DNA from: Aliigemmobacter aestuarii
Lineage (GTDB): Bacteria > Pseudomonadota > Alphaproteobacteria > Rhodobacterales > Rhodobacteraceae
NCBI RefSeq assembly: GCF_004799285.1
Contig: NZ_SSND01000008.1
Location: 1-43,134, forward strand
Direction: 5' to 3'
Length of the DNA: 43,134 bases
Both the position numbers and the translations under genes were made by a program. The notes beneath the pieces were generated by a model. That model did no database searches. It was not told the origin of the DNA and saw only the letters and a program-made list of their open reading frames with translations. This document shows positions 33,292 through 41,058 of this stretch, in pieces. Position 1 is the stretch's first letter; each line of letters starts with the position of its first letter.

Positions 33292-34464
33292 ATGAAACGC
33301 GCGATACTGGCGGCCCTCGGGCTTGCCACCGGCCTTGCAGTGCCTGCATCGGCCGAAGACATCAAGGTGGGCCTCATGCTGCCCTATTCCGGCGTCTATG
33401 CGGCGTTGGGTAATGACATCGAGGCCGGGTTCAACCTGGGGCTTGAGCATTTCGGGGCCGAGACCGGCGCCACCTTTGAGATCATCAAGGAAGATACCGA
33501 GGTGAAACCCCCGGTCGCTCTTGGCAAGGCCAAGAAGCTGATCCTGCAGGACGAAGTCGATGTCATGGCGGGGATCGTCTCGTCCGGCGTCCTGGCCGCC
33601 GTCCGCGACATGGTGCATGGCGCGGGCGTGCCGCTGATCGTGGCCAACGCCGGCAATGACGAGGCGACGGGCGAACAATGCTCGCCCTTCATCACCCGCA
33701 TGTCCTTCTCGAACGGGCAGGTGAACCGTCCGATGGGCAAGTGGATGTATGACCAGGGCATCCGCAAGGTGTTTACCCTTGCCCCCGATTATGCGGCGGG
33801 CCGCCAGATGATCGACGCCTTCGCCGCGACCTTTACGGCTGCGGGCGGCGAGATCGTCGGGCAGGAATTCACGCCCTTCCAGAAGACGCAGGATTTCGGC
33901 CCCTACCTGGCGCAGGCCAAGGCCAGCGGCGCAGAAGCGGTGTTCGTCTTCTATGCGGGTGGCGAGGCGATTTCCTTCGTCAAGCAATATGACAGCTTCG
34001 GCCTGAAAGCCGAACTGCCGCTTTATGGCTCGGGCTTCCTGACCTCGTCGCTTTATGTCGAGGCCGAAGGCCCGGCGGCCGAGGGCGTGATCACCGCGCT
34101 GCATTATGTGCCGACGCTGGACAACGCCGCAAACGTCGCCTTTTCCGAGGCGTTCAAGGCCAAGACGGGCCGGGTGCCGTCGGAATATGCCGTGCAGGGG
34201 TATGACACCGCGCGCGCGCTGATCGAGGCGACCAAGACCGGGGCTGCGGACCGGGCAAGCTTGGCCAATGCGCTGCGGGCCGTGTCCTTTGAGGGGCCGC
34301 GCGGCAAGCTGGCGATTGATCCGGCCACGAACAACGTCGTTCAGCCGATCTATGTCTATGAAACCGTCGCGGGCGAAGCAGGCCTGACCCAGAAGGTTCT
34401 GGGCGCCCTTCCGGCCGAGGCCGATCCGGTGAATGGCTGCGAAATGCCCGCCATCACCAACTGA
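33292..34464 (+). CDS. Branched-chain-amino-acid-type ABC substrate-binding protein, probable benzoate importer
   Basis: The 390-residue periplasmic protein has a signal peptide (MKRAILAALGLATGLAVPASA, cleavage about residue 21). The mature start EDIKVGLMLPYSGVYAALGNDIEAGF is typical of LivK-like proteins (type I fold). The second lobe contains GYDTARALIEATK. Many relatives in aromatic-degradation operons bind benzoates rather than amino acids. Lying 42 bases after benD with GGAGGAGAG before ATG, it is most likely the benzoate (or another aromatic acid) receptor for the four transporter genes that follow. Confidence 0.88.
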   Translation: MKRAILAALGLATGLAVPASAEDIKVGLMLPYSGVYAALGNDIEAGFNLGLEHFGAETGATFEIIKEDTEVKPPVALGKAKKLILQDEVDVMAGIVSSGVLAAVRDMVHGAGVPLIVANAGNDEATGEQCSPFITRMSFSNGQVNRPMGKWMYDQGIRKVFTLAPDYAAGRQMIDAFAATFTAAGGEIVGQEFTPFQKTQDFGPYLAQAKASGAEAVFVFYAGGEAISFVKQYDSFGLKAELPLYGSGFLTSSLYVEAEGPAAEGVITALHYVPTLDNAANVAFSEAFKAKTGRVPSEYAVQGYDTARALIEATKTGAADRASLANALRAVSFEGPRGKLAIDPATNNVVQPIYVYETVAGEAGLTQKVLGALPAEADPVNGCEMPAITN

Positions 34465-34471
34465 CACGACT

Positions 34472-34499
34472 GGCCCGGCCGCAGCCATGCGGCCGGGCC
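34472..34499 (+). other. Strong hairpin after the ABC binding-protein gene
   Basis: GGCCCGGCCGC and GCGGCCGGGCC form an 11-bp perfect stem with a 6-base loop, followed by TTGGTTT. This is typical of partial termination or 3' protection that raises the level of the binding protein over the permeases. Confidence 0.65.
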
Positions 34500-34520
34500 T
34501 TGGTTTAGGGAGGACCAACC

Positions 34521-35390
34521 ATGTCGCTGGATCTGGGATTCTGGGCCTTGCAGGGGCTGAACGCGCTGCAATTGTCCATGCTGTTGTTTTTGCTTTCGAT
34601 TGGCCTGACCGTGATCTTCGGGCTGATGCATTTCGTCAATCTGGCGCATGGCTCGCTTTATGCGTTGGGGGCCTATTTCGCGGCAACGCTGGCGGGCTTT
34701 GGCGGATATTGGGCGGGGTTCTTTCTGGCCCCTGTCGCCGTGGCCGGGGTGGGGGTGCTGCTTTATTCCGGGCTGATCCGGCGGATGCGGAAATCCGGGC
34801 CGATGGCCCAGGTTCTGGTCACGTTCGGCCTGATCTTTGCCATGCTGGATCTGACACGCCTGTTCTGGGGGGATCTGGCGCTGGCGATCGAGGTGCCCGA
34901 GGTTCTGGGCGGGCGCGTTGCGCTTCTTGGAATCGAGTACCCGACCTATCGGCTGTTCATCATCGCGTTGGGTCTGGCCATTTTTGCCGCGCTGGCCTTT
35001 GTGCTGGGGCGCACGCAAATCGGCGCGATGATCCGGGCGGGCGTGGACAATGACGCGATGGCCGCTTGCCTTGGCATCAACGTCGAGCGGCTGTTCTTCA
35101 TCGTCTTTTGCGTCGGCTGTGCGCTGGCCGGCCTGGCCGGGGCCGTTGCCGCGCCGCTCTTGAGCGTCACGCCGGATATGGGGCTTCAGATCCTGATCCC
35201 GACCCTGATCGTGATCGTGATCGGCGGCCTTGGTTCGTTGAAGGGCGCGATTGCCGGATCGCTGATCTTTGGCTTTGTGCAGACCTTCGGCGCGGTGCTG
35301 GCACCGCAACTGGCCTCGGTTCTGATCTATGCGCTGCTGGCGGCGGTTCTGGTCGTCAAGCCGGTCGGCCTGTTCCCGGCGAAAGGATAA
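34521..35390 (+). CDS. livH: Branched-chain-type ABC permease (LivH-like)
   Basis: The 289-residue membrane protein has about eight helices. LivH landmarks are LSIGLTVIFGLMHFVNLAHGSLYALGAY (about 25-52), GAMIRAGVDNDAMAACLGIN (about 167-186) and LIVIVIGGLGSLKGAIAGSLIFG (about 229-251). It pairs with the LivM-like permease. GGGAGGACC lies before ATG 34521, and only 3 bases separate its stop from the next gene. The substrate is inferred from the ben operon to be an aromatic acid. Confidence 0.9.
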   Translation: MSLDLGFWALQGLNALQLSMLLFLLSIGLTVIFGLMHFVNLAHGSLYALGAYFAATLAGFGGYWAGFFLAPVAVAGVGVLLYSGLIRRMRKSGPMAQVLVTFGLIFAMLDLTRLFWGDLALAIEVPEVLGGRVALLGIEYPTYRLFIIALGLAIFAALAFVLGRTQIGAMIRAGVDNDAMAACLGINVERLFFIVFCVGCALAGLAGAVAAPLLSVTPDMGLQILIPTLIVIVIGGLGSLKGAIAGSLIFGFVQTFGAVLAPQLASVLIYALLAAVLVVKPVGLFPAKG

Positions 35391-35393
35391 GCC

Positions 35394-36398
35394 ATGTTCA
35401 AACACAACACACTTCGTTACGCGGTTCTGGTCCTGCTGGCGGCGGGCGCGCTGTTTCAGGCGCTGACGGCAGAGTATTTCGGGCTGGAGATCCTGACCGA
35501 GATCCTGATCCTGGCCATGCTGGTTCTGGCGCTGGATATCGTGGCGGGCTTCGGCGGCATGGTCTCGCTTTGCCATGGCGCCTTGATGGGCGTGGGGGCC
35601 TATGCCTTTGCGCTGCTGGCAGGGCAGGCCGGGATTGCGCCAGTGCTGGCCATGGCCGGCGCGGTGGCCTTTTCGGGCGGCATTGCCTGGGTCATCGGGG
35701 CGATCTGCGCGCGCAGCCATGGCATCTACTTCATCATGGCGACGCTGGCCTTCGGGCAGATGGCCTACTCCTTTGTCTTTGAATCCCCCGTCCTGGGCGG
35801 GGATGACGGGATCAGCGGCATTGCCCGGCTGGACCTGACGCAGATCGGGGTCGATCTGAACGACAGCCGCAGTTTCGCGCTGTTCTGCCTTGCGCTGTTG
35901 GCGGTGGTTTACGGTGCGTCGGTGCTGATCCTGCGATCGGGCCTCGGACGGTCGTTGTCGGGCGTCATGCACAATGAACAGCGGATGCGGGCGCTTGGGC
36001 TGACGGTCTGGCGGGTCAAGGCTGATGTCTTCGGCCTGTCGGGGATGATTGCCGGTCTGGCCGGAGCCCTGGCCGCGCAGCACAGCATGTTCATCTCGCC
36101 TGGCCTGCTGAGCTGGACCGTCTCGGGTGAGGCTTTGGTCGTCGTGATCCTGGGCGGCCTTGGCACCTTGGTGGGGCCGTTGGTGGGTGCGGTGGCCTTT
36201 GTCGTTCTGAAACATGAGCTTAGCGCGATCACCACCTATTGGCACCTGATTGTCGGCGTCATCCTCATCGCCGTGGTGATGAGCCGGGCGAACGGGATAT
36301 TCGGCTGGATCGAGGCACGCTGGGGCGCAAGGATCGAACGGCGTGTGGCCGATGCGACCCGCAAGCAGCAACCTGACGGAGTGGCAAGCGATGCTTGA
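35394..36398 (+). CDS. livM: Branched-chain-type ABC permease (LivM-like)
   Basis: The 334-residue membrane protein has LILAMLVLALDIVAGFGGMVSLCHGALMGVGAYAF (about 38-72), the expected LivM core. MHNEQRMRALGLTVWRVKADVFGLSGMIAGLAGAL (about 191-225) is the cytoplasmic coupling loop, and VVILGGLGTLVGPLVGA follows. The last 25 residues are hydrophilic. It overlaps the next ATPase gene by 8 bases. Confidence 0.9.
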   Translation: MFKHNTLRYAVLVLLAAGALFQALTAEYFGLEILTEILILAMLVLALDIVAGFGGMVSLCHGALMGVGAYAFALLAGQAGIAPVLAMAGAVAFSGGIAWVIGAICARSHGIYFIMATLAFGQMAYSFVFESPVLGGDDGISGIARLDLTQIGVDLNDSRSFALFCLALLAVVYGASVLILRSGLGRSLSGVMHNEQRMRALGLTVWRVKADVFGLSGMIAGLAGALAAQHSMFISPGLLSWTVSGEALVVVILGGLGTLVGPLVGAVAFVVLKHELSAITTYWHLIVGVILIAVVMSRANGIFGWIEARWGARIERRVADATRKQQPDGVASDA

Positions 36399-37134
36399 GA
36401 CACGCAATCTGAGCAAGAGTTTCGGGGCCATTCAGGTCACGCGCAACGTTTCTCTGAAACTGGAGAGGGGAGAGCGGCGGGTGATCCTCGGCCCGAACGG
36501 GGCGGGCAAGACGACGCTGTTCAACCTTCTGGTTGGGGAACTGACGCCCGATGCCGGATCGGTCCACCTCGCAGGGGAGGATGTGACGGCGCTGCCGGTG
36601 GCCAAGCGTGCGCGGCGGGGTCTGTCGCGCAGCTATCAGAAGAACACGCTGTTCGATGGGCTGACGGTGGAACAGAACCTTGGCCTTGCGGCGGCGCTTT
36701 ATACCGGCCATGCCACGCGGCTGTGGTCGGACAGTCTGGCCAAGCCCGAAGTGCGCGAGATCGTGGCCGAGGTCGCCGAGCAGGTGAACCTGATGCCCCA
36801 TCTGCATGCCAGGGTTTCGGAGGTCAGTTACGGCGTGCGCCGTCAGCTTGAGGTGGGGGTGGCTTTGGCCACGCGGCCGCTGGTCTTGCTGATGGACGAG
36901 CCGACCAGCGGGGTCGGGCCGGAAATGTCGAAAGGGTTCCATGACCTTTTGAACAACCTGCCGCGCGATCTGACACTTCTCATCATCGAGCATGACATGG
37001 ATCTGGCCTTTGACGTGGCCGATACGATCACCGTCCTGAACTATGGCGAGGTGGTGTTCGATGGCCTGCCGGAAGAGGCGCGGGGATCGAAACTGCTCAA
37101 GGAAATTTATCTGGGGAGCTGGGAAGATGCTTGA
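36391..37134 (+). CDS. livG: Branched-chain-type ABC ATPase (LivG-like)
   Basis: The 247-residue ATPase has Walker A GPNGAGKTT (34-42). The signature region is VSYGVRRQLEV, a normal LivG variant of LSGGQ. Walker B is LVLLMDEPTSGVGPE (about 165-179), and the switch His lies in IIEHDMDLAFDVAD. ATG 36391 lies inside the end of livM, and its stop overlaps the livF start by 8 bases; a longer in-frame start at 36343 is deeper inside livM and unlikely. Confidence 0.9.
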   Translation: MLETRNLSKSFGAIQVTRNVSLKLERGERRVILGPNGAGKTTLFNLLVGELTPDAGSVHLAGEDVTALPVAKRARRGLSRSYQKNTLFDGLTVEQNLGLAAALYTGHATRLWSDSLAKPEVREIVAEVAEQVNLMPHLHARVSEVSYGVRRQLEVGVALATRPLVLLMDEPTSGVGPEMSKGFHDLLNNLPRDLTLLIIEHDMDLAFDVADTITVLNYGEVVFDGLPEEARGSKLLKEIYLGSWEDA

Positions 37135-37825
37135 GCTGAAATCCATCCAGTCAGGCTATGGCGAAACGCAGGTTTTGTATGGGCTGTCTCTGGAGGCCAA
37201 GGCGGGCCGCGTGCTGGCCATTCTGGGCCGTAACGGGGCCGGCAAATCGACCACGCTGAAGACGATCATGGGCCTATTGCCGCTGAAATCCGGCGAGATC
37301 GTCTATGAGGGCAAGCCGATTGCAACGCGGCCCTTTGACATTGCGCAGGCGGGCATCGCCTATGTGCCGGAAACGCGCGATATCTTCCCCTCGCTCAGCG
37401 TGCGCGAGAACCTGGAGATCGCGGCCAAGCGGTTCGGCAGGGCAGGGGCGGACTGGACGATGGAGCGGGTGCTGGGCCTGTTTCCGCGTCTGGGGGAACG
37501 GTTGGACAATGGCGGCACCCAGCTTTCCGGGGGCGAACAGCAGATGCTGTCGATTGCCCGCGCGCTGTTGATGAACCCCCGCCTGCTGATCCTCGACGAA
37601 CCGACCGAAGGGTTGGCGCCGATCATCGTCAAGCTGATCCACGACAAGCTCAAGGAACTGAAGGAGGCCGGTCTTTCGATGATCCTGGTCGAGCAGAACT
37701 TTGGTTTTGCAACCTCGCTTGCCGATGATGTCGTGGTGGTGGGCAAGGGGCAGGTGGTCTGGACCGGCAGCGCCGCGGACATTCGCGCCAATGAGGACGT
37801 GCAGCACGAGTGGCTGGGCGTGTGA
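37127..37825 (+). CDS. livF: Branched-chain-type ABC ATPase (LivF-like)
   Basis: The 232-residue ATPase has Walker A GRNGAGKST (34-42), YVPETRDIFPSLSVRENL (about 84-101) as in LivF, the signature LSGGEQQML (about 134-142), Walker B LLILDEPTEGLAP (about 152-164) and the switch region LVEQNFGFA. It completes the five-gene importer. A bidirectional-looking hairpin follows, and the convergent LysR gene ends 54 bases away. Confidence 0.9.
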   Translation: MLELKSIQSGYGETQVLYGLSLEAKAGRVLAILGRNGAGKSTTLKTIMGLLPLKSGEIVYEGKPIATRPFDIAQAGIAYVPETRDIFPSLSVRENLEIAAKRFGRAGADWTMERVLGLFPRLGERLDNGGTQLSGGEQQMLSIARALLMNPRLLILDEPTEGLAPIIVKLIHDKLKELKEAGLSMILVEQNFGFATSLADDVVVVGKGQVVWTGSAADIRANEDVQHEWLGV

Positions 37826-37851
37826 TCCCGTCTGATCCTGTTTGATCCTTT

Positions 37852-37876
37852 GGGCGGCGGGCCGGTGCCGCCGCCC
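37852..37876. terminator. Shared hairpin between convergent livF and lysR
   Basis: GGGCGGCGG and CCGCCGCCC pair perfectly over 9 bp around GCCGGTG. It sits between two converging genes and could end both transcripts; neither side has a long T-run. Confidence 0.6.
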
Positions 37877-37878
37877 GT

Positions 37879-38769
37879 CTAAAAGACCTTGCGCGCCACC
37901 TTTTGCGCGAGTTTGACGAAATTCTGCACATGCACCCCCTGTTCATCCACGCGATAGTTCAGGGACAGGGCAGTGCGGGCGATCTCGGGTTCGATCTTCA
38001 GGAACTTCATCCCCTTGCGCGGCGCGTTCGCCACTGATTCCGGCACGATGCACACGCCTTCGCCGACCGCGACAAGGCCAAGCGCCGTCTGCAGATCCAT
38101 GCACCAGATCCGCAGGGGCGCCTGAAATCCGGCATTCTCCACCGCCTTCAGGACAAAATCCGCATAGCTGGGGCGCGGGTATTCCGGATACAGGATCAGG
38201 TTGTGGGTCATCAGGCGTTCCAGCTTGGCCACGCTGCGCCCGGCGGTATCGACGATGTCGGGCAGCGCGAGGATCAGCTTTTCCTCCATCAACTCCTTGG
38301 TCAGGAACTCGGGGTCCTTCAGGGCCGGGCGGGCAAAGACCACGTCAAGCTCACGCGAGATCAGGGCGCGGTGCAATTGCGCATTGTTCATCGGGATCAG
38401 GCTGAGGTTCACCTCGGGGTAGTTCGCCCGGTACGACTTGATGATGTTGGGCAGGATGCCGAAGGTGGCCGAGCCGACGAAGCCGATCCTCAGCCGCCCC
38501 TCGGCCCCCTGGCCCAAACGTCGGACTTCCAGTTTGGTATCTTCCAGTTGCGCAAGGATCGACTTGCCCCGCACCAGCAGGCGTTCGCCCGCCTGCGTCA
38601 GGGTGATGGCGCTGCGGCCCCGGTTGAACAGGATCGCGCCCAGTTCATCCTCGAGCTGCTTGATCTGCCGGCTGAGCGGTGGTTGCGCCATGTCCAGCCG
38701 TTCCGCGGCACGGCCGAAATGCAGCTCTTCGGCGACGGCGATGAAATAGGTCAGCTGTCTTAAGTTCAC
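37879..38769 (-). CDS. LysR-family regulator, CatM/BenM-like
   Basis: The 296-residue protein starts MNLRQLTYFIAVAEELHFGRAAERLDMAQPPLSRQIKQLEDELG, a standard LysR helix-turn-helix (1-45) close to the CatM/BenM/CatR group that senses muconate or benzoate. The ligand-binding part contains LRIGFVGSATFGILPNII and the recurring MDLQTALGLVAVGEGVCIVPES. GTG 38769 is chosen because GGGAGGA is then about 8 bases upstream; ATG 38877 would add 36 non-family residues. It is convergent with livF, and the catA and catB operons are its likely targets. It competes with MarR as the binder of the GGTATC sites. Confidence 0.88.
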   Translation of the reverse strand: MNLRQLTYFIAVAEELHFGRAAERLDMAQPPLSRQIKQLEDELGAILFNRGRSAITLTQAGERLLVRGKSILAQLEDTKLEVRRLGQGAEGRLRIGFVGSATFGILPNIIKSYRANYPEVNLSLIPMNNAQLHRALISRELDVVFARPALKDPEFLTKELMEEKLILALPDIVDTAGRSVAKLERLMTHNLILYPEYPRPSYADFVLKAVENAGFQAPLRIWCMDLQTALGLVAVGEGVCIVPESVANAPRKGMKFLKIEPEIARTALSLNYRVDEQGVHVQNFVKLAQKVARKVF

Positions 38770-38938
38770 CGTTCTTCCTCCCTCGAACGGACCCGTCCGG
38801 GCACGTTCACACGAAAGCGGGTGTCGAGCAATGCGGGAGAGGGCGGGCGGGAGGCAGGCCTGGCGAGAAGGGGACAATGGTGCTGCAATGACCGTTTCGA
38901 GCCCGGAGCGGACTCATTCAATGCGAGGACTTGACGTC

Positions 38939-39361
38939 ATGCTCGATGACTCCATGATGAAGGTTCACTTAGAGGTAACCCCTGACTTGGATTGGATTGT
39001 CGAGCAACTCTTTCGCACTTCGGCATTCATTGCCTTCTTTGCCACTTTGGCGATCACCGGATGGCTGCGTGATAGAGGTGCGCGGCGGAAGCAGGTCAAA
39101 ATTCTGTTGGTATTGGCCTCAATCAACTGCGTCCTTGCAGTTAATATAGTGGGGTTCTCTCACAGCGAATTGGAAGGCCTCGGTTACGAGTTCTTGCTTC
39201 CTTTCTTCGTGGTAATTTCCATTGGGATAATGGCTTCTGCAAGATACATCTCCTTTGGCGTTTCTGGAAAAGGGCGACTGATCGCGGTATGTGTTCTTTG
39301 GCTAATTGCCGCGGCTTCGTTCGTCAGCTATTCTTGGTTCGAGTATTTCGTGAATTTCTAA
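38939..39361 (+). CDS. Small membrane protein of unknown function, compositionally foreign
   Basis: The 140-residue product has four predicted hydrophobic segments (LFRTSAFIAFFATLAITGWL, ILLVLASINCVLAVNIVGF, FLLPFFVVISIGIMASARYI, LIAVCVLWLIAAASFVSYSW). I recognise no family. Base use differs clearly from its neighbours: many A/T-ending codons and a lower GC content. ATG 38939 has GAGGAC 8 bases before it; in-frame ATGs at 38888, 38921 and 38954 are alternatives. It sits between lysR and catA with no operon partner, so it may be a recent insertion. Bases 39362-39473 hold no gene. Confidence 0.5.
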   Translation: MLDDSMMKVHLEVTPDLDWIVEQLFRTSAFIAFFATLAITGWLRDRGARRKQVKILLVLASINCVLAVNIVGFSHSELEGLGYEFLLPFFVVISIGIMASARYISFGVSGKGRLIAVCVLWLIAAASFVSYSWFEYFVNF

Positions 39362-39473
39362 CTTAATGGAGCGTCGGCATTGTCCCGCATACCCGTCCAT
39401 CGCCTCAATGGTCTAATCCCGGCATCCCACGTGGGACCTTTTCAACCGCCAACCCGACCTCCAAGTCATAACA

Positions 39474-39503
39474 CACGAAAAAGGCCCCCGACGCGCGGGG
39501 GCC
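39474..39503 (-). terminator. Intrinsic terminator of catA (minus strand)
   Basis: GGCCCCCG (39483-39490) pairs with CGGGGGCC (39496-39503). On the minus strand the stem is followed by a T-run (39477-39482 read as TTTTTT apart from its edges), the classic form. It lies 27 bases after the catA stop. Confidence 0.85.
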
Positions 39504-39530
39504 AGTTTACTGGGAGGATTCGGGAGAGGG

Positions 39531-40406
39531 TTACTCGGCGGCGAGCGACTTGGCGCCGGCATCTGCCTTGAGCACGAAGTCGAACTCGAAGTGCAGGTCG
39601 GTGCCCAGTTCCTTCGGCGCGGGCTTGAACTTGCCGATCAGGCTTTCCTTCACCGCGAAGACGCTGTCGTCCTCCAGCCACTTGCTGTCCGCGTCGTAGA
39701 TCTGGCTGATCAGCGGGCGGTAGCCGTCCTTCGAGATGATGAAGTGCATGTGGCCGGGGCGGTTCGGGTGGTGGCCCATGAAGTGCAGCAGCTCACCGGC
39801 GGTCTCGTCCTCGGGGATCGGGTAGGGCACCGGGCGCACGGCGACAAAGGCGTAGTGGCCGTTCTCGTCGGTCTCGAAGCGGCCGCGCAGGTTGTATTCC
39901 GGCTGGTCGGGGTCAAGGTTTTCGTAGATGCCGTTCGGCGCATCTTCCCAGACATCCAGCGTCACGCCGGCGATGCCGCGGCCGTTCTCGTCCTTGATGT
40001 AGCCTTCGAAATAGGCGGTTTCTTCGTTGTCGTAATGCTTCTGGATCGTGCTGCCGCCCTTGGGCAGGACCGGCGGGTTTTCGCGGTAGAACGGGCCCAG
40101 AACGGTCGACTCGCTTTCGTTGCCTTCCACCGGGTTGGTCATCATGTCGACCAGAACCTCGACGCCCAGGATGTCGCCCAGCAGGATGAATTCCTGGCGG
40201 TTTTCGTTGCAGAGCTTGCCGGCGCGGGCGAGGTAATCGCAGGCGGCAAGGAATTCGCTGTGCTGCAGCTTCACGTCCTTGATGAAGCCATGCATGTGCT
40301 TGATGAGCGAGGTCATGATCTCGCGCTGACGGTCGGTCACGGTGCCGTGCTTGCCAAGGCTGGCGACGACGACGTCGGTGATGTTGTCCTGATTGACGAT
40401 GCCCAT
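39531..40406 (-). CDS. catA: Intradiol ring-cleavage dioxygenase, catechol 1,2-dioxygenase
   Basis: The 291-residue enzyme has an N-terminal helical dimerisation domain (to about 95), ESTVLGPFY (99-107) and a beta core with the iron ligands Y161 (GIYENLD), Y195 (VPYPIPED), H219 and H221 (RPGHMHF). It cleaves catechol between the hydroxyls to cis,cis-muconate for CatB. The YPIP and MGHHPNRPGHMHF stretches resemble the hydroxyquinol/chlorocatechol subgroup more than classic CatA, so hydroxyquinol is an alternative substrate; no maleylacetate reductase is seen. AGGAGGAGGAG precedes ATG 40406. It is transcribed away from the hydrolase operon, with two operator copies between them. Confidence 0.88.
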   Translation of the reverse strand: MGIVNQDNITDVVVASLGKHGTVTDRQREIMTSLIKHMHGFIKDVKLQHSEFLAACDYLARAGKLCNENRQEFILLGDILGVEVLVDMMTNPVEGNESESTVLGPFYRENPPVLPKGGSTIQKHYDNEETAYFEGYIKDENGRGIAGVTLDVWEDAPNGIYENLDPDQPEYNLRGRFETDENGHYAFVAVRPVPYPIPEDETAGELLHFMGHHPNRPGHMHFIISKDGYRPLISQIYDADSKWLEDDSVFAVKESLIGKFKPAPKELGTDLHFEFDFVLKADAGAKSLAAE

Positions 40407-40510
40407 GGGTTCTCTCCTCCTCCTGGCGGTCGGGTTTCGTTGGGGGGCGCATCGCCCCGCCGACTGACCAGACCCTTCCCGAAACCGCGCGTCTTCCCAA
40501 TGCCTGTGGC

Positions 40511-40526
40511 GGTATCGGGTGATACC
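40511..40526. promoter_or_regulatory. Operator site B between catA and the divergent operon
   Basis: GGTATCGGGTGATACC has perfect 6-base arms around GGGT. It lies 105 bases before catA. Its start is exactly 80 bases from that of site C, which may allow looping between two bound dimers. Confidence 0.7.
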
Positions 40527-40590
40527 GGCGCTGTAGGGGAGGGCGGATTGCCTTGATCCGAGGGGCCTTGCCAGGGGGGTTTGGTGAAAG

Positions 40591-40606
40591 GGTATCGCCC
40601 GATACC
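40591..40606. promoter_or_regulatory. Operator site C before the plus-strand hydrolase operon
   Basis: GGTATCGCCCGATACC has 7-base arms around CC and matches site A except at the centre. It lies 72 bases before the GTG start at 40678, a promoter-proximal position. Apart from sites B and C, the 271-base interval 40407-40677 shows no gene. Confidence 0.7.
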
Positions 40607-40677
40607 TGACGCGGCATGGATGGCGGCCGCGCCTCTGTGCCAGCTTTGCCTGCACATCGAACAGGCGGGAGGCGCTG

Positions 40678-41058
40678 GTGATCGACATCTTTCAGAACAT
40701 TCAACGGATGCTGGAGACCAGCCCGCATCTGCAACGTCTGGGCCGGCTGTTTTCCGAGACGGTGCTGATCGAAGTGGACGGACAGGAATTCTATCTGACC
40801 TTCGACAAGGGCCGGATCGAAAGTGTGGTGACAGGCCCAAGTCGCAAGACGCCGTGGCGCTTTGCCCTGCGGACGGATGGCGATGCCCTGACCAAATTCT
40901 GGCAGTCCCGGCCCGAGCCGGGGTTTCATGATATCTTCGGTCTGGTGAAGATCGGCCGGGGCCGGATTGACGGCGATATCCTGACCCTTGTGAAGAACCT
41001 GCGCTTTTTCAAGGAAGTGCTTGCCCTTGCCCGCACCCAAGAGGAGCAGCCCGCATGA
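40678..41058 (+). CDS. Small SCP2-like protein of unknown function
   Basis: The 126-residue cytoplasmic protein has no signal or membrane helix. The alternating beta pattern (VLIEVDGQEFYLTFDKGRIESVVTG, WRFALRTDGDALTKFW) followed by a helical end (DILTLVKNLRFFKEVLALAR) resembles sterol-carrier-protein-2-like folds, which hold hydrophobic ligands. The match is by pattern only. GTG 40678 has GGGAGG 5 bases upstream and no nearby ATG start. It overlaps the alpha/beta hydrolase by 4 bases, so the two are translationally coupled. It could present an aromatic or lactone substrate to its partner, but that is speculation. Confidence 0.65.
   Translation: MIDIFQNIQRMLETSPHLQRLGRLFSETVLIEVDGQEFYLTFDKGRIESVVTGPSRKTPWRFALRTDGDALTKFWQSRPEPGFHDIFGLVKIGRGRIDGDILTLVKNLRFFKEVLALARTQEEQPA

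Noticed and set aside
34356-36431. A 691-residue minus-strand open frame
   Set aside because: It is antisense to livH and livM, very rich in Gln, Arg, His and Asp, the mirror of hydrophobic membrane codons.
38522-38540. A GGTATC half-site inside the lysR gene
   Set aside because: It has no matching second arm and lies within coding sequence, so it is probably chance.
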